Source of the DNA: Aminobacter anthyllidis | GTDB lineage: Bacteria > Pseudomonadota > Alphaproteobacteria > Rhizobiales > Rhizobiaceae | Length of the DNA stretch: 64,000 nt | Direction: 5' to 3' | NCBI RefSeq assembly: GCF_018555685.1 | Contig: NZ_JAFLWW010000004.1 | Coordinates: 434,001-498,000 of the forward strand | Shown: positions 18,200 to 26,870 of the stretch, one piece after another | How positions within the stretch are numbered: position 1 is the stretch's first letter | Layout: each line of letters starts with the position of its first letter | The notes under the pieces: generated by a model | Told to the model about the DNA's origin: nothing | Seen by the model: only the letters and a program-made list of their open reading frames with translations | Databases searched by the model: none | Made by a program: the position numbers and the translations under genes

Positions 18200-19084
18200 A
18201 TGGCAGCTGCCCGACCTCCTTTGAACTGGCTCCGGGCATTCGAGGCTGCCGCTCGGCTCGGCAGCTTTGCCGGCGCTGCCAGCGAGCTCAACGTCACCCC
18301 GTCAGCGATATCCCAGCACATCCGGGCATTGGAACTGCGCCTCGGCAAGGAGCTGTTCGACCGCCATGCCAATGGCGTGAGGCTGACCGACCGTGGCCGC
18401 ATCTATGCCGAAGACCTTGGCCGGGCTTTTGCGCTGATCGACGAGGCGACAGCCAAGCTCGCTGGGCGGGGCACGCGCGAAATGCTGGTCGTACATGTGC
18501 CGACCTCGTTTGCCAGCCAATGGATCGCACCGCGGCTCGACCTGTTTCGCGCCCAGCATCCGACCATCGACCTGAGGCTGACCGCGCTCGACCACGGCGA
18601 AGGCAAGGTCGACGCAGCAATCGAATTCGGCTGGGGCAACTGGCCCAAGCGCGAGGCAACGCTTTTGCTGCGCGACGAAACCTTCCCGGTCTGCGCGCCG
18701 AAATATGCCGCCGGCCTTTCCTCGCCCAACGACCTGCAGGCGCGCAACCTGTTGCATGTGCCTGGCTATGCCGAGGACTGGGACACCTGGCTTGCGCATG
18801 TCGGCGTGAGCGGCATCGACACCTCAGCGGGCTCGTTCTTCGACCAGTCGATCATGGCGATCCGTGCAGCAATCGAAGGCAAGGGCGTGCTGCTCGGCCG
18901 CTCGGCGCTGGTTGAACGCGAACTGGCGACAGGACTGTTGGTTGCGCCTTTCGAACAAAGACTGCGCGGCGCCGGATCCTACTGGTTTCTGGCGACGCCG
19001 CAGAAGGCAAAAACCCCGAAAGTCATCGCCTTCCGCGACTGGCTGATGAGCATGGTGCAGGCGACCGAAACAGCCGCCGGCTGA
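18200..19084 (+). CDS. LysR-family regulator, GcvA-like
   Basis: 294-residue LysR protein of the GcvA branch (PPLNWLRAFEAAARLGSFAG, then ELNVTPSAISQHIRALE in the helix-turn-helix; VHVPTSFASQWIAPRL and PVCAPKYAAGL in the effector domain). I use the ATG at 18200; the frame opens further upstream but runs into the divergent oxygenase promoter. It faces the Rieske oxygenase operon with a 103-base gap, so it is the natural local regulator. GcvA-like members often sense glycine-related compounds, which fits the neighbouring demethylation genes. Confidence 0.85.
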   Translation: MAAARPPLNWLRAFEAAARLGSFAGAASELNVTPSAISQHIRALELRLGKELFDRHANGVRLTDRGRIYAEDLGRAFALIDEATAKLAGRGTREMLVVHVPTSFASQWIAPRLDLFRAQHPTIDLRLTALDHGEGKVDAAIEFGWGNWPKREATLLLRDETFPVCAPKYAAGLSSPNDLQARNLLHVPGYAEDWDTWLAHVGVSGIDTSAGSFFDQSIMAIRAAIEGKGVLLGRSALVERELATGLLVAPFEQRLRGAGSYWFLATPQKAKTPKVIAFRDWLMSMVQATETAAG

Positions 19085-19123
19085 CCCCTAGTGCACCAAG
19101 CGCTACTGAAGCCACATTTTACC

Positions 19124-19158
19124 ATGTTGCATTTTGTGTCATTTATTGCCATTTTGTG
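19124..19158 (+). promoter_or_regulatory. Direct repeat TTGC(C)ATTTTGTG upstream of the GlxA-type gene
   Basis: TTGCATTTTGTG at 19127-19138 is repeated as TTGCCATTTTGTG at 19146-19158. The first copy belongs to a 14-base string found also before the 9161 dehydrogenase gene. Direct repeats of this size are typical for AraC-class activators, so this may be an autoregulatory and regulon site. Confidence 0.5.
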
Positions 19159-19210
19159 ATCCTGCAGTCTCATTTGAGGCAATCGGTTCCTGATGGAGTC
19201 GGAGGGGCAC

Positions 19211-20269
19211 ATGAACGCACCGAACAAGCATTCAGCCTTCAACGTCGAGGCCTGTTGGCCCGGTGCCAGGGCATTGCCCGCCAATTTGCCCCTAGGGGCG
19301 AACGTTGAGGCCCCCGCCGAGTTCCTGGTGCTGGTTTTGTCCGGATTTTCCCAGCTCTGCCTGTCATCGCTGATCGACCCGCTCAGGATCGCCAATTCGC
19401 TGTCAGGCCGCAGCCAGTTCCGGTGGCGGCTGATGAGTCTCGACGGCTTGCCGGTCGAATGCGCCAGCGGCTTTTCCATCGCAGCATCAGCCAGCTTCGT
19501 CGAGCAGCAGAAAACAATGGTGCTCGACCCGCGCTGCGCGATCGTCATCTGCGCCGGCGAAGGCGTCGAAAAGCACGGTTCGCACGAACTGCGCGCTTTC
19601 TTGCGCCGCGCCTTTCGCGCCCATGTTCCGATCTACGCCCTGGGCACCGCGACCTGGCTGCTTGCCGAGGCGGCATTGCTTGATGACATCAAATGCACCA
19701 TCCACTGGGGCAAGATGGCGGCACTCCAGGAGACCTTCTACGACCTCGCCATTGACGACGCGCTGTTTGTCCGCGATGGCCAGATCGTCACCTGCGCCGG
19801 CGAACTTGCCGCCTTCGACCTCGCGCTGGAACTGGTTCAGGAGCGCTGCGGCACCGAGCTTTCGCGCAGTATCTGCCAGCATGTCACAGCCGACCGCTGG
19901 CGCGATGGTGCAAGCTGCCAGTCGGTGCCGCCGGGACTGCGCTATGGCAGCACCGGCAAGAAGCTTTTGCGCATCCTGCAGCTGATGGAAAAAAACATCG
20001 AAGCACCGCTGTCGCTGGAGGAAATCTCCGGCCAGGTGTCGCTGTCGCGCCGCCAAATCGAGCGGCTGTTTGAACGCCATCTCTCAACCACGCCGTGGCA
20101 GCATTATCTGGTACTCAGGCTGACCAAGGCGCGCCAGCTGATCGAGCTGACGCCGATGCCGATCATGAACGTTGCCGTTGCCTGCGGCTTCGTGTCGTCA
20201 TCGCATTTTTCCAAGAGCTTTCGCGACCATTTCAAGGTGCTGCCGAGCAAGGTCCGCGCAGTGGTGTAG
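19211..20269 (+). CDS. GlxA-family AraC-type regulator (GbdR-like)
   Basis: 352-residue regulator with an N-terminal DJ-1/PfpI-like domain (FLVLVLSGFSQLCLSSLIDP; AIVICAGEGVEKH) and a C-terminal AraC double helix-turn-helix (PLSLEEISGQVSLSRRQIER and ACGFVSSSHFSKSFRDHF). This layout matches GlxA-type proteins such as GbdR, CdhR and SouR, which govern glycine betaine, carnitine and sarcosine use. The ATG at 19211 has GGAGGGG upstream and is preferred over 19193. Location beside Rieske and demethylase genes supports a betaine-sensing role; the exact ligand is inferred. Confidence 0.85.
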   Translation: MNAPNKHSAFNVEACWPGARALPANLPLGANVEAPAEFLVLVLSGFSQLCLSSLIDPLRIANSLSGRSQFRWRLMSLDGLPVECASGFSIAASASFVEQQKTMVLDPRCAIVICAGEGVEKHGSHELRAFLRRAFRAHVPIYALGTATWLLAEAALLDDIKCTIHWGKMAALQETFYDLAIDDALFVRDGQIVTCAGELAAFDLALELVQERCGTELSRSICQHVTADRWRDGASCQSVPPGLRYGSTGKKLLRILQLMEKNIEAPLSLEEISGQVSLSRRQIERLFERHLSTTPWQHYLVLRLTKARQLIELTPMPIMNVAVACGFVSSSHFSKSFRDHFKVLPSKVRAVV

Positions 20270-20378
20270 GTGGCCAGCAAGAATTGCGACTCGCCAGCAA
20301 TTCAAAATATCTGAGGAGGCCGTAAACGCTTATTTTAGCGTGCTGACCTAGGTTTGACCGTGCACGGCAAATATTCCC

Positions 20379-21977
20379 GTGGAAAGGGGAGCGCTGAACA
20401 TAAGCTTCACACAACCAAGAGCTGCGCGTGTCTGGTCCGGAGCGAGTGGTAGTGCCGGGCGATTACGTCGTGTACTGGCGGCGTGCCTGGTTGCTGCATT
20501 GCCCCTGTTGCTGGGCTTTCCGCTAATGATTCATCAGTCTGAAAACGCCTTGGAAGCCCGTGCGATCGAAGCCAGCCGTTTTGCGCTCAATCACATCGAA
20601 ACAATGCTCGACAGCGCCGATCTCGCAGCCAATGCGGTTTCCCAACTCTCGGGCAAACCGTGCGCCGAAGCCGAACGGGCGTTGAGATTGCAGGCGACGT
20701 CACGCCCTTTCGTACGCTCCGTCAATCTCACAGAAAATGGCGTGATTTATTGCACGTCCTTGAACGGAAGCGTTCGCGATGCCGAGGAGGCCAATGCCTA
20801 CGCAGGTGGCCGCCTACGCTTGATGGCTGGCAACGACGTTACCCCCGACCGAGCGGTGTTGATCTACAGGTTGCCCGAGAAATCCAAAAGCGTTCTTGTT
20901 GGCATCGATGGTCAACACCTCAAAAACATACTGCAGTTGGTAAGCGCCGACTTTGCCACAGTCAGCCTGCTGATAGGAGATAGCAGGATGGGGGGCGATG
21001 GTATGGTCAGCGAATTCGCGCCGAACCGGCATTTGGTCAGACCGATCGCGACGAGCTCCCGAAAATACCCTTTCACGATGCAGGCGGCTAATCCTGACGG
21101 AATGCGATTGCGTTATCTGATGGAGCACTATCTGCCGCAACTCGGCCTTTTGGCCTTGCTTGGCACCTTGGCGGGTGTTGGGGCCTACAAGCTGGGACTG
21201 CGCGCACTTTCTCCGCGCGTGGAAATGGGACGTGCGCTCTCGGCAGGCGAATTCGTACCGTATTACCAGCCTCTAGTCCGGGGTGACGACTATGAATGGT
21301 GCGGACTGGAAGTGCTGATGCGCTGGAAGCACCCAACAGATGGGCTCATCCCTGCTGACCTGTTCATACCCTACGCCGAACGCTCTGGCCTGATCGTGCC
21401 AATGACTGAGCATCTGATGATACAAACCTGCCGCGAACTCGCGCCCCATGCAAAGCGGCTGCCGCCAGATTTCCATATTGGCATAAACATCTCGGCCGCG
21501 CATTGCATGGACTTGCGCCTGATCGATCAGTGCCGGCAATTCCTCAGTGCCTTCCCGGCCGGAAGTATTGTCCTGGTGCTGGAGCTGACCGAGCGCGAAT
21601 TGATTGAACCGACCGATGTGACCGATCGGCTGTTTGCCGAGCTACGCGGCTTGGGTGTCAAGATCGCCATTGACGACTTCGGCACTGGCCAGTCCAGCCT
21701 GGCCTATCTGCAGAAATTCCACATCGATGCCCTGAAAATAGACCGCAGCTTCGTGGCCATGGCCGGATCGGACGTGCTGTCACGGCATATACTGGACAAC
21801 ATCATCGACTTGGCCAACAGGCTCAATCTCGATGTCGTGGCCGAGGGCGTTGAGAGCACCCAGCAGCGGGACTATCTCAGCGAGCGTGGCGTGCAGTACC
21901 TCCAGGGCTATTTTTTCGGTCGCCCGATGCCCATCGATCCCTTGTTGCAGACGCTGAAGCAGGCTCCCCCCGGATAG
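20379..21977 (+). CDS. CSS-motif EAL-domain c-di-GMP phosphodiesterase
   Basis: 532-residue membrane protein. A transmembrane helix near residues 30-50 (VLAACLVAALPLLLGFPLMI) and another near 248-270 enclose a periplasmic CSS-type sensor domain (CAEAERALRLQ and YCTSLNG supply the paired cysteines). The cytoplasmic EAL domain follows, with GLEVLMRW in place of the EAL triplet, DDFGTG with catalytic metal ligands, and EGVES. It should cleave cyclic di-GMP and is regulated in relatives by periplasmic redox state. The frame starts with GTG at 20379, before rather than after the only GGGGAG-like ribosome site, so the true start is uncertain. It stands alone between the GlxA gene and the siderophore cluster. 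Confidence 0.87.
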   Translation: MERGALNISFTQPRAARVWSGASGSAGRLRRVLAACLVAALPLLLGFPLMIHQSENALEARAIEASRFALNHIETMLDSADLAANAVSQLSGKPCAEAERALRLQATSRPFVRSVNLTENGVIYCTSLNGSVRDAEEANAYAGGRLRLMAGNDVTPDRAVLIYRLPEKSKSVLVGIDGQHLKNILQLVSADFATVSLLIGDSRMGGDGMVSEFAPNRHLVRPIATSSRKYPFTMQAANPDGMRLRYLMEHYLPQLGLLALLGTLAGVGAYKLGLRALSPRVEMGRALSAGEFVPYYQPLVRGDDYEWCGLEVLMRWKHPTDGLIPADLFIPYAERSGLIVPMTEHLMIQTCRELAPHAKRLPPDFHIGINISAAHCMDLRLIDQCRQFLSAFPAGSIVLVLELTERELIEPTDVTDRLFAELRGLGVKIAIDDFGTGQSSLAYLQKFHIDALKIDRSFVAMAGSDVLSRHILDNIIDLANRLNLDVVAEGVESTQQRDYLSERGVQYLQGYFFGRPMPIDPLLQTLKQAPPG

Positions 21978-22001
21978 ATTTCGGGCATCGCTGTGGAGCC
22001 T
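21961..22001 (+). terminator. Weak hairpin after the EAL gene
   Basis: AGGCTCC and GGAGCCT can pair around a 27-base loop that itself has CCCG/CGGG, followed by TTCT. It overlaps the last codons and lies between convergent genes. Weak intrinsic terminator at best. Confidence 0.3.
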
Positions 22002-22044
22002 TTCTGAACGTTAGACACTTGTGCCCGTTGGTAGACGGACACCG

Positions 22045-23127
22045 TCACTGTTCCGTTCCGTTCTGGTCTTCGGCCTTACCACTGCGCCAGTAAGACACCA
22101 CCAGATGCTCATGCTTGGCCAGGCCGCGCTCCTTGCGCAGATAGGCGCGGATGTCGCGAAAGGCGTCGAACTCGCAGCCGGCCCAGACAAAGACGCGGGT
22201 GCCGTCGCCTGGCAGATTCACGCCGCGTACCGCTTCGGTCAACAGCGCGCCGGGCGTTGAGCCATTGCGGCAGAGCCATTCGATGGGGATCGCCGCCTTA
22301 GTCTCTACCTCTTGAATCTCGCTTGCGTCGGCCACCTCGATCAGGGCGGTTCCGTACGCCGTTGCCGGCAGGTGTTCCAGCATGCGCGAGATTGCCGGCA
22401 GCGCGGTCTCGTCGCCTGCCAGAAGATACCAGTCGGCCTCGACCAACCCACCGCCACCGGGGCCGAAAATGCCGACACGGTCGCCTGGGCGCGCAGCCTC
22501 GGCAAAGGCCGACCCCGGCCCGGCATCGGCATGCAGCACGAAATCGATGTCGAGGGTACGGGCCGCAAGGTCGAACGCGCGGACCGTGTATTTGCGCAAG
22601 GAGGGCCGCCGCGCGGGATCTTCCCACGCGACCAGTCCATTGCTGCCGACGCTTGGCCATTGCGGCGCGGCGAGGTCAGGATGCTGGATCAGTATGTTGA
22701 GGTGCAGCGCGCTCATCGGCGCGAAACGGCTGACATGCTCGCCGGCGAATGTGATGCGGCGCATGTGAGGCGTCACGTCGCGAACCGCCTTTACCTCAAG
22801 GATCTGAAAGTTTGGTGGCCGCCCAGTTTCGTTGCCATCGCCGGTCCAGGCAATGATGGGGGCGCCATTTTTGGCGAGTTCGATAATGTGCGAGGCGACG
22901 GTGAGGCGGAGGAAATAGAGATCTTCCAGACTGCCAGCGCTGGCATCGATTTGGATGGCATCGGTATCGTGCGAGATACGGGCATGGGCTCGGTCAAAGC
23001 GTACAGTACGCTCGTCGCCTGAAGTCTCCACCTTGGCGCCATGCTCGACCATGTGTTCGCAGAAGGCCGCGATCAGCGTGTCGGGATCGGCCAGTGCGAT
23101 GCGGGCCTGTGTGACAAATTCCTTCAC
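22045..23127 (-). CDS. Siderophore-interacting FAD-binding reductase with DUF2218 domain
   Basis: 360-residue protein. Residues 1-95 are a DUF2218 domain (ARIALADPDTLIAAFCEHMV). The rest is a ViuB/SIP-type flavin reductase (VTPHMRRITFAGEHVSRFAP; RKYTVRAFD for FAD binding; WYLLAGDETALPAISRMLE for NAD(P)H). It is expected to reduce iron from imported ferric siderophores in the cytoplasm. The GTG at 23127, with GGAG six bases before it, gives the family's normal length; the frame is open to 23385 but that part overlaps the binding-protein gene. It lies 28 bases after the binding-protein stop, completing an operon. Confidence 0.85.
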   Translation of the reverse strand: MKEFVTQARIALADPDTLIAAFCEHMVEHGAKVETSGDERTVRFDRAHARISHDTDAIQIDASAGSLEDLYFLRLTVASHIIELAKNGAPIIAWTGDGNETGRPPNFQILEVKAVRDVTPHMRRITFAGEHVSRFAPMSALHLNILIQHPDLAAPQWPSVGSNGLVAWEDPARRPSLRKYTVRAFDLAARTLDIDFVLHADAGPGSAFAEAARPGDRVGIFGPGGGGLVEADWYLLAGDETALPAISRMLEHLPATAYGTALIEVADASEIQEVETKAAIPIEWLCRNGSTPGALLTEAVRGVNLPGDGTRVFVWAGCEFDAFRDIRAYLRKERGLAKHEHLVVSYWRSGKAEDQNGTEQ

Positions 23128-23155
23128 CGAAACTCCGTCTGTAATGCTGTCAGCT

Positions 23156-24319
23156 TCATGGCCCTGTAGTCTGGTCGAGCCCGATCCAGAACTTGCCTTC
23201 GAGTGGCACGGCCATGAACCGGCTGTTGATCTCGGCCAGCGTTCGCGCCGGATCGAGATCGGCGAAAAGCTCGGGATGGCTCCATTTTGCGAAGCATTCG
23301 AACACCAGCACCGAGAGAGCGGAGATCGAAAGCTGGTGCGAGACACCAAAGGCGCGGCCATCGCGCACGGCGCTGAGTTGGCCAAGCAAGTTGCGGCCAG
23401 TCACCGATTTCAGCGAGGCGCGCGCGTCCGCTGCATCGACACCCCCGCCGACAACGAGCCCGCCTTGTGCCGCAAGATGCGGTCCGCCGGTGCCGATATA
23501 GACGTGTGGATCGACACCGAGCACGAACTCAGCATTGATCTGGCCGTCATATCCCGGGACATCGTCCGAGCCGATGCTGTGGCCACCGGCCAAACGCATC
23601 ATTTCGGTGATGCGGTTGTGCGCGCCGGGGATGGCGCAGCACAGTGTGCCGGCATGGGCATCGATCAGCACTTCCGGGCGCTCGACAACACCCTTCAGTC
23701 TTTCGGTCACCAGTTGGTAGCGTTGCCCGACGAAATCGGCGAAGGCGTTGGCCTCGGCCTCTCGGCCGATAGCTTGTCCCAACAGCCGCATCGAAAAACT
23801 AGTCGCTTCGGCTGGGCCCCGAGCGTCGTTTTCGGGACCGTCGAGAAAGATCACCGGTACGCCGGCGGCATCGAGCAGCTGCACGGCACTTTCCCAGCCG
23901 GGTTGCCAAAGGCTGACCACGAACAAATCCGGGTCCGCACTCAGGATGGATTCGACCGACACATTGGCCGGCATCACCTCCCCTGTGACGGGAATGTTGT
24001 CGATTGCAGGGAAGCGCTTTCGGAAGGCGGTATACATGCCGCGATCGAAGCGCTGCGGTGCTGCCCAGCCTGCGAGTTTGGACACCGGCTCTGGATCGAT
24101 CAATGCCAGCGACAACAGTAGCAGCGCTTCGTTGGTGACGATACGTTTCGCCGGCGCTTCGAGCCGTATCTGGCGGCCGGCGGCGTCACGCAACACTACC
24201 TCGGCATGCACTTGGGACGCGAAAACCAACGCCGCCAGGCAGCAAAGCACGGCAACAAGACCGAAACGGTTTCGGCCCGCTTGCCTGCCAGTGATCTGCT
24301 TCAGCTGTCCATCGAGCAC
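23156..24319 (-). CDS. ABC-type iron-siderophore substrate-binding protein
   Basis: 387-residue periplasmic protein of the FepB/BtuF (TroA-like) fold. It has a signal peptide (FGLVAVLCCLAALVFASQVHA). The core has AKRIVTNEALLLLSLALID and ADPDLFVVSLWQPGWESAVQ, typical of iron-chelate binders. The start is a GTG at 24317-24319, five bases after the receptor stop, so translation is coupled. No permease or ATPase gene is present here, so it must use a transporter encoded elsewhere. The substrate is probably the ferric complex imported by the neighbouring receptor. Confidence 0.85.
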   Translation of the reverse strand: MLDGQLKQITGRQAGRNRFGLVAVLCCLAALVFASQVHAEVVLRDAAGRQIRLEAPAKRIVTNEALLLLSLALIDPEPVSKLAGWAAPQRFDRGMYTAFRKRFPAIDNIPVTGEVMPANVSVESILSADPDLFVVSLWQPGWESAVQLLDAAGVPVIFLDGPENDARGPAEATSFSMRLLGQAIGREAEANAFADFVGQRYQLVTERLKGVVERPEVLIDAHAGTLCCAIPGAHNRITEMMRLAGGHSIGSDDVPGYDGQINAEFVLGVDPHVYIGTGGPHLAAQGGLVVGGGVDAADARASLKSVTGRNLLGQLSAVRDGRAFGVSHQLSISALSVLVFECFAKWSHPELFADLDPARTLAEINSRFMAVPLEGKFWIGLDQTTGP

Positions 24320-24323
24320 ACGA

Positions 24324-26660
24324 TCACCACGTGGTTTTCAGGTTCGCCGTGATCGCGCGTCCCGCGCCATAATTGCAGCTGCCACCGGTCATGTTGAGGC
24401 AGTGCGATACATAAGTCTCGTCGAACAGATTGGTGACGTTGACGCGCAGCCTCGTGCCTTCGAATTCCTTTTTCAGCGCACCGAAATCGAACTCGGCGCC
24501 GATGTCGACCAGTGCGCGGCCGGGGATGCGCAGCTTATCGAGATAAGTGGCGTCGGTCTGGTAGGACGACATGGCGCGAACGCCGGCACTCAGCGACAGT
24601 CCCTCGGCATAGGTCGGGCTGTAGTGGACCCACAAGCTACCCTGATGCTCGGGTAGGCGCAGCATCTCGCGCCCGACCGAGACAGGATTGTTGGAGCTCA
24701 GCACTTCGGAGTGCGAATAGGCATAGGAGGCGAGCAGGTCGATTTCAGGCGTCAGCTCATATTTGCCCTCGATTTCGACGCCGCGCACGCGCTGCTTGCC
24801 TGTCTGGACATACAGCGTCGGTTTTGTCGGGTTCGGGTCGGTCAGGGCAGGTGTCAGTGCGTTTTCGAGTGTCATATCAAACAGCGACAGCGAAATCAGG
24901 CCTCGCCCGTCAACCGGTTCGTACTTGACGCCGATCTCATACTGCCTGGCGTCCTGGGCAACGAAAGCATTGCCATCCTTGTCGGTGCCGAGGAGTGGCA
25001 GGAAGGCGGTCGAATAGCTGGCATAAGGTGCCAGGCCATTGTCGAACAGATAAGTCAGACCGACACGACCAGTGAGAGCTCGATCCGTGGTCTCGACCGC
25101 TGCTGCCTTGGTGATGCGATTGTCAGTGTCGATGTCTGAAAAGTCATAACGCAGGCCGAACGTGCCGACCCAGTTGCCGTAGCGCAGCTGATCCTGAGCG
25201 TAGAGGCCGATCTGGTTCTGCCGCTGATGGGCCGAGGTGGTTACCGGCGCCATCGGGATTGGCAGGCCGTAGATTGGATTGTTGAAGTCGATGCCGGGCA
25301 CGGGCACCCCCCTGGGGGAGTTGCCGAAATTGGTGTCGGAGACGCCGCGGACATAGTCAATGCCAAACAGGGCGGTATGGGCGACGTCGTCCGTCTGGAA
25401 ACTGGCTTCGGCCTGGCTGTCGACGGCAAAGGTCGAAGTCCAGTCATCGGAAACGGCCGACACGCGGTCGAGCTGACTCGATGGCGCGCCGGTATAGGCA
25501 AAGGCCGGGTTGACCAGCGCCAGGAACATGTCCTGCTGGGAATAGCCGTAACGCAGGTTCTGCCTGACGGTCCAGGTCTCGTTGAAGCTGTGCGAGAACT
25601 CGTAACCGACATGGCCATAGTCGCGGTTGAATTCATTGGCATTGGTGTCGCCAAGGAAGAGGTCGCGCGGGATCTGGCCAGCCGGATTGGGCAGCAACGT
25701 GCCGACAGCGGGATAAAAGCGCGGGCTGAAGATGTCGCGGTCGCGCTGGTAGTAGGCATAAAGCGTCAGTGAGGTGTCATCGCTGGGGTTCCATGTCAGG
25801 CTTGGCGCCAGCATGATCTTGCGATCGCGCTCCATGTCGATCTGGGTGTTCATGTTCTTGGCAAGGCCCGTGAAGCGGTAGAGCCAGTCGCCGTCCTCGG
25901 TCAGCGCACCGGTCATGTCCACCGCGCCCTGTATGCCGCCGAAGCCGCTGGTCTCGACCGAAACCTCGCGATAGGTCTCGGCCTGCGGTCGCTTGCTCAC
26001 CTGGTTGACCAGCCCTCCCGGCACGGCGCGGCCGTACAGGACGGAGGCCGGCCCCTTGATGACCTCGACGCGCTCCAGCGCATAGGGATGGATGCTCGGC
26101 GTGGCATAGTTCAGCGGGTCGCCCGCGACGGCCAAGCCGTCCAACCACATCGTGCCATAGCTGTTGAACCCCCTGACATAGAGCCAGTCGTAACGCAGGT
26201 CGTAGCCATTGGGATCGGGCAACACACCTGGAGTGTAGCGCAGCGCCTCGGCTACAGAATTGACGCCTTGCGCACTCATCTGGTCGCGGGTGACGACGTT
26301 GATTGCCTGCGGCGTTTCAAGGAGCGGCGTGTTGGTTTTGGATGCAGCCGCACTGCGCTTGGCAACGATGCCGCTGTCCGGCCCGCGCGGGCTTTCCGTG
26401 CCGACCTCGATGGTCTGGAGAACCAGCGGATTGCCGTCCGCTTTGGCAGGCTTGGCCTGCTGGGCATAGGCGGGCAGGGCAAGGATCGCGCTCAGCACGG
26501 TAGACGCCAGAAGCAGCGCGCGGCTGGCGCGCCGGCCCTGTTTACCTATCGCCGAATGGTCCTGCAAAGTCTCTGTACCGCCCACGTGTCGTCGCCCTTC
26601 TTCAGAGCGCCGGGTGTCCATACGGACGCGCCCAAACGCTCTCGTCATCGTTTTGCGCAT
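24324..26660 (-). CDS. TonB-dependent siderophore receptor
   Basis: 778-residue outer-membrane receptor. A signal sequence (LLLASTVLSAILALPAYAQQ) follows an unusually long 45-residue N-terminal extension, which may mean the true start is an internal one. The plug domain contains TPQAINVVTRDQMSAQGV and ERVEVIKGPASVLYGR, with GGLVNQVSKRP. The barrel ends with a terminal Trp (NLKTTW), as outer-membrane assembly requires. It begins an operon with a binding protein and a siderophore reductase and is divergent from an AraC/PchR-like gene, so it probably takes up a ferric hydroxamate or similar siderophore under iron limitation. Confidence 0.92.
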   Translation of the reverse strand: MRKTMTRAFGRVRMDTRRSEEGRRHVGGTETLQDHSAIGKQGRRASRALLLASTVLSAILALPAYAQQAKPAKADGNPLVLQTIEVGTESPRGPDSGIVAKRSAAASKTNTPLLETPQAINVVTRDQMSAQGVNSVAEALRYTPGVLPDPNGYDLRYDWLYVRGFNSYGTMWLDGLAVAGDPLNYATPSIHPYALERVEVIKGPASVLYGRAVPGGLVNQVSKRPQAETYREVSVETSGFGGIQGAVDMTGALTEDGDWLYRFTGLAKNMNTQIDMERDRKIMLAPSLTWNPSDDTSLTLYAYYQRDRDIFSPRFYPAVGTLLPNPAGQIPRDLFLGDTNANEFNRDYGHVGYEFSHSFNETWTVRQNLRYGYSQQDMFLALVNPAFAYTGAPSSQLDRVSAVSDDWTSTFAVDSQAEASFQTDDVAHTALFGIDYVRGVSDTNFGNSPRGVPVPGIDFNNPIYGLPIPMAPVTTSAHQRQNQIGLYAQDQLRYGNWVGTFGLRYDFSDIDTDNRITKAAAVETTDRALTGRVGLTYLFDNGLAPYASYSTAFLPLLGTDKDGNAFVAQDARQYEIGVKYEPVDGRGLISLSLFDMTLENALTPALTDPNPTKPTLYVQTGKQRVRGVEIEGKYELTPEIDLLASYAYSHSEVLSSNNPVSVGREMLRLPEHQGSLWVHYSPTYAEGLSLSAGVRAMSSYQTDATYLDKLRIPGRALVDIGAEFDFGALKKEFEGTRLRVNVTNLFDETYVSHCLNMTGGSCNYGAGRAITANLKTTW

Positions 26661-26683
26661 GGCCTTGGTGCCGTTGCGTCATA

Positions 26684-26706
26684 AACTTGACAATTGTGAT
26701 CAAGTT
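26684..26706. promoter_or_regulatory. Inverted repeat between siderophore receptor and AraC regulator
   Basis: AACTTGA, 9 bases, TCAAGTT: a perfect 7-base inverted repeat 24 bases before the receptor start. It is placed like an operator for the divergent AraC-type protein or for an iron regulator. The core does not look like a classical Fur box. Confidence 0.45.
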
Positions 26707-26870
26707 AACCTATTCACTAAGGCACCATGGCATGGCTGACAACGCAGCGACCTTTGCGCGACGATCAGAAACATTTGCGGTCCAACGAAATCGCACCGCA
26801 AAGCCACGGTCGCGCAGGCCTGTTAGGCCACGTCAGGCTAAACATGCTCGTGACAGAAAGGGCATAATCA

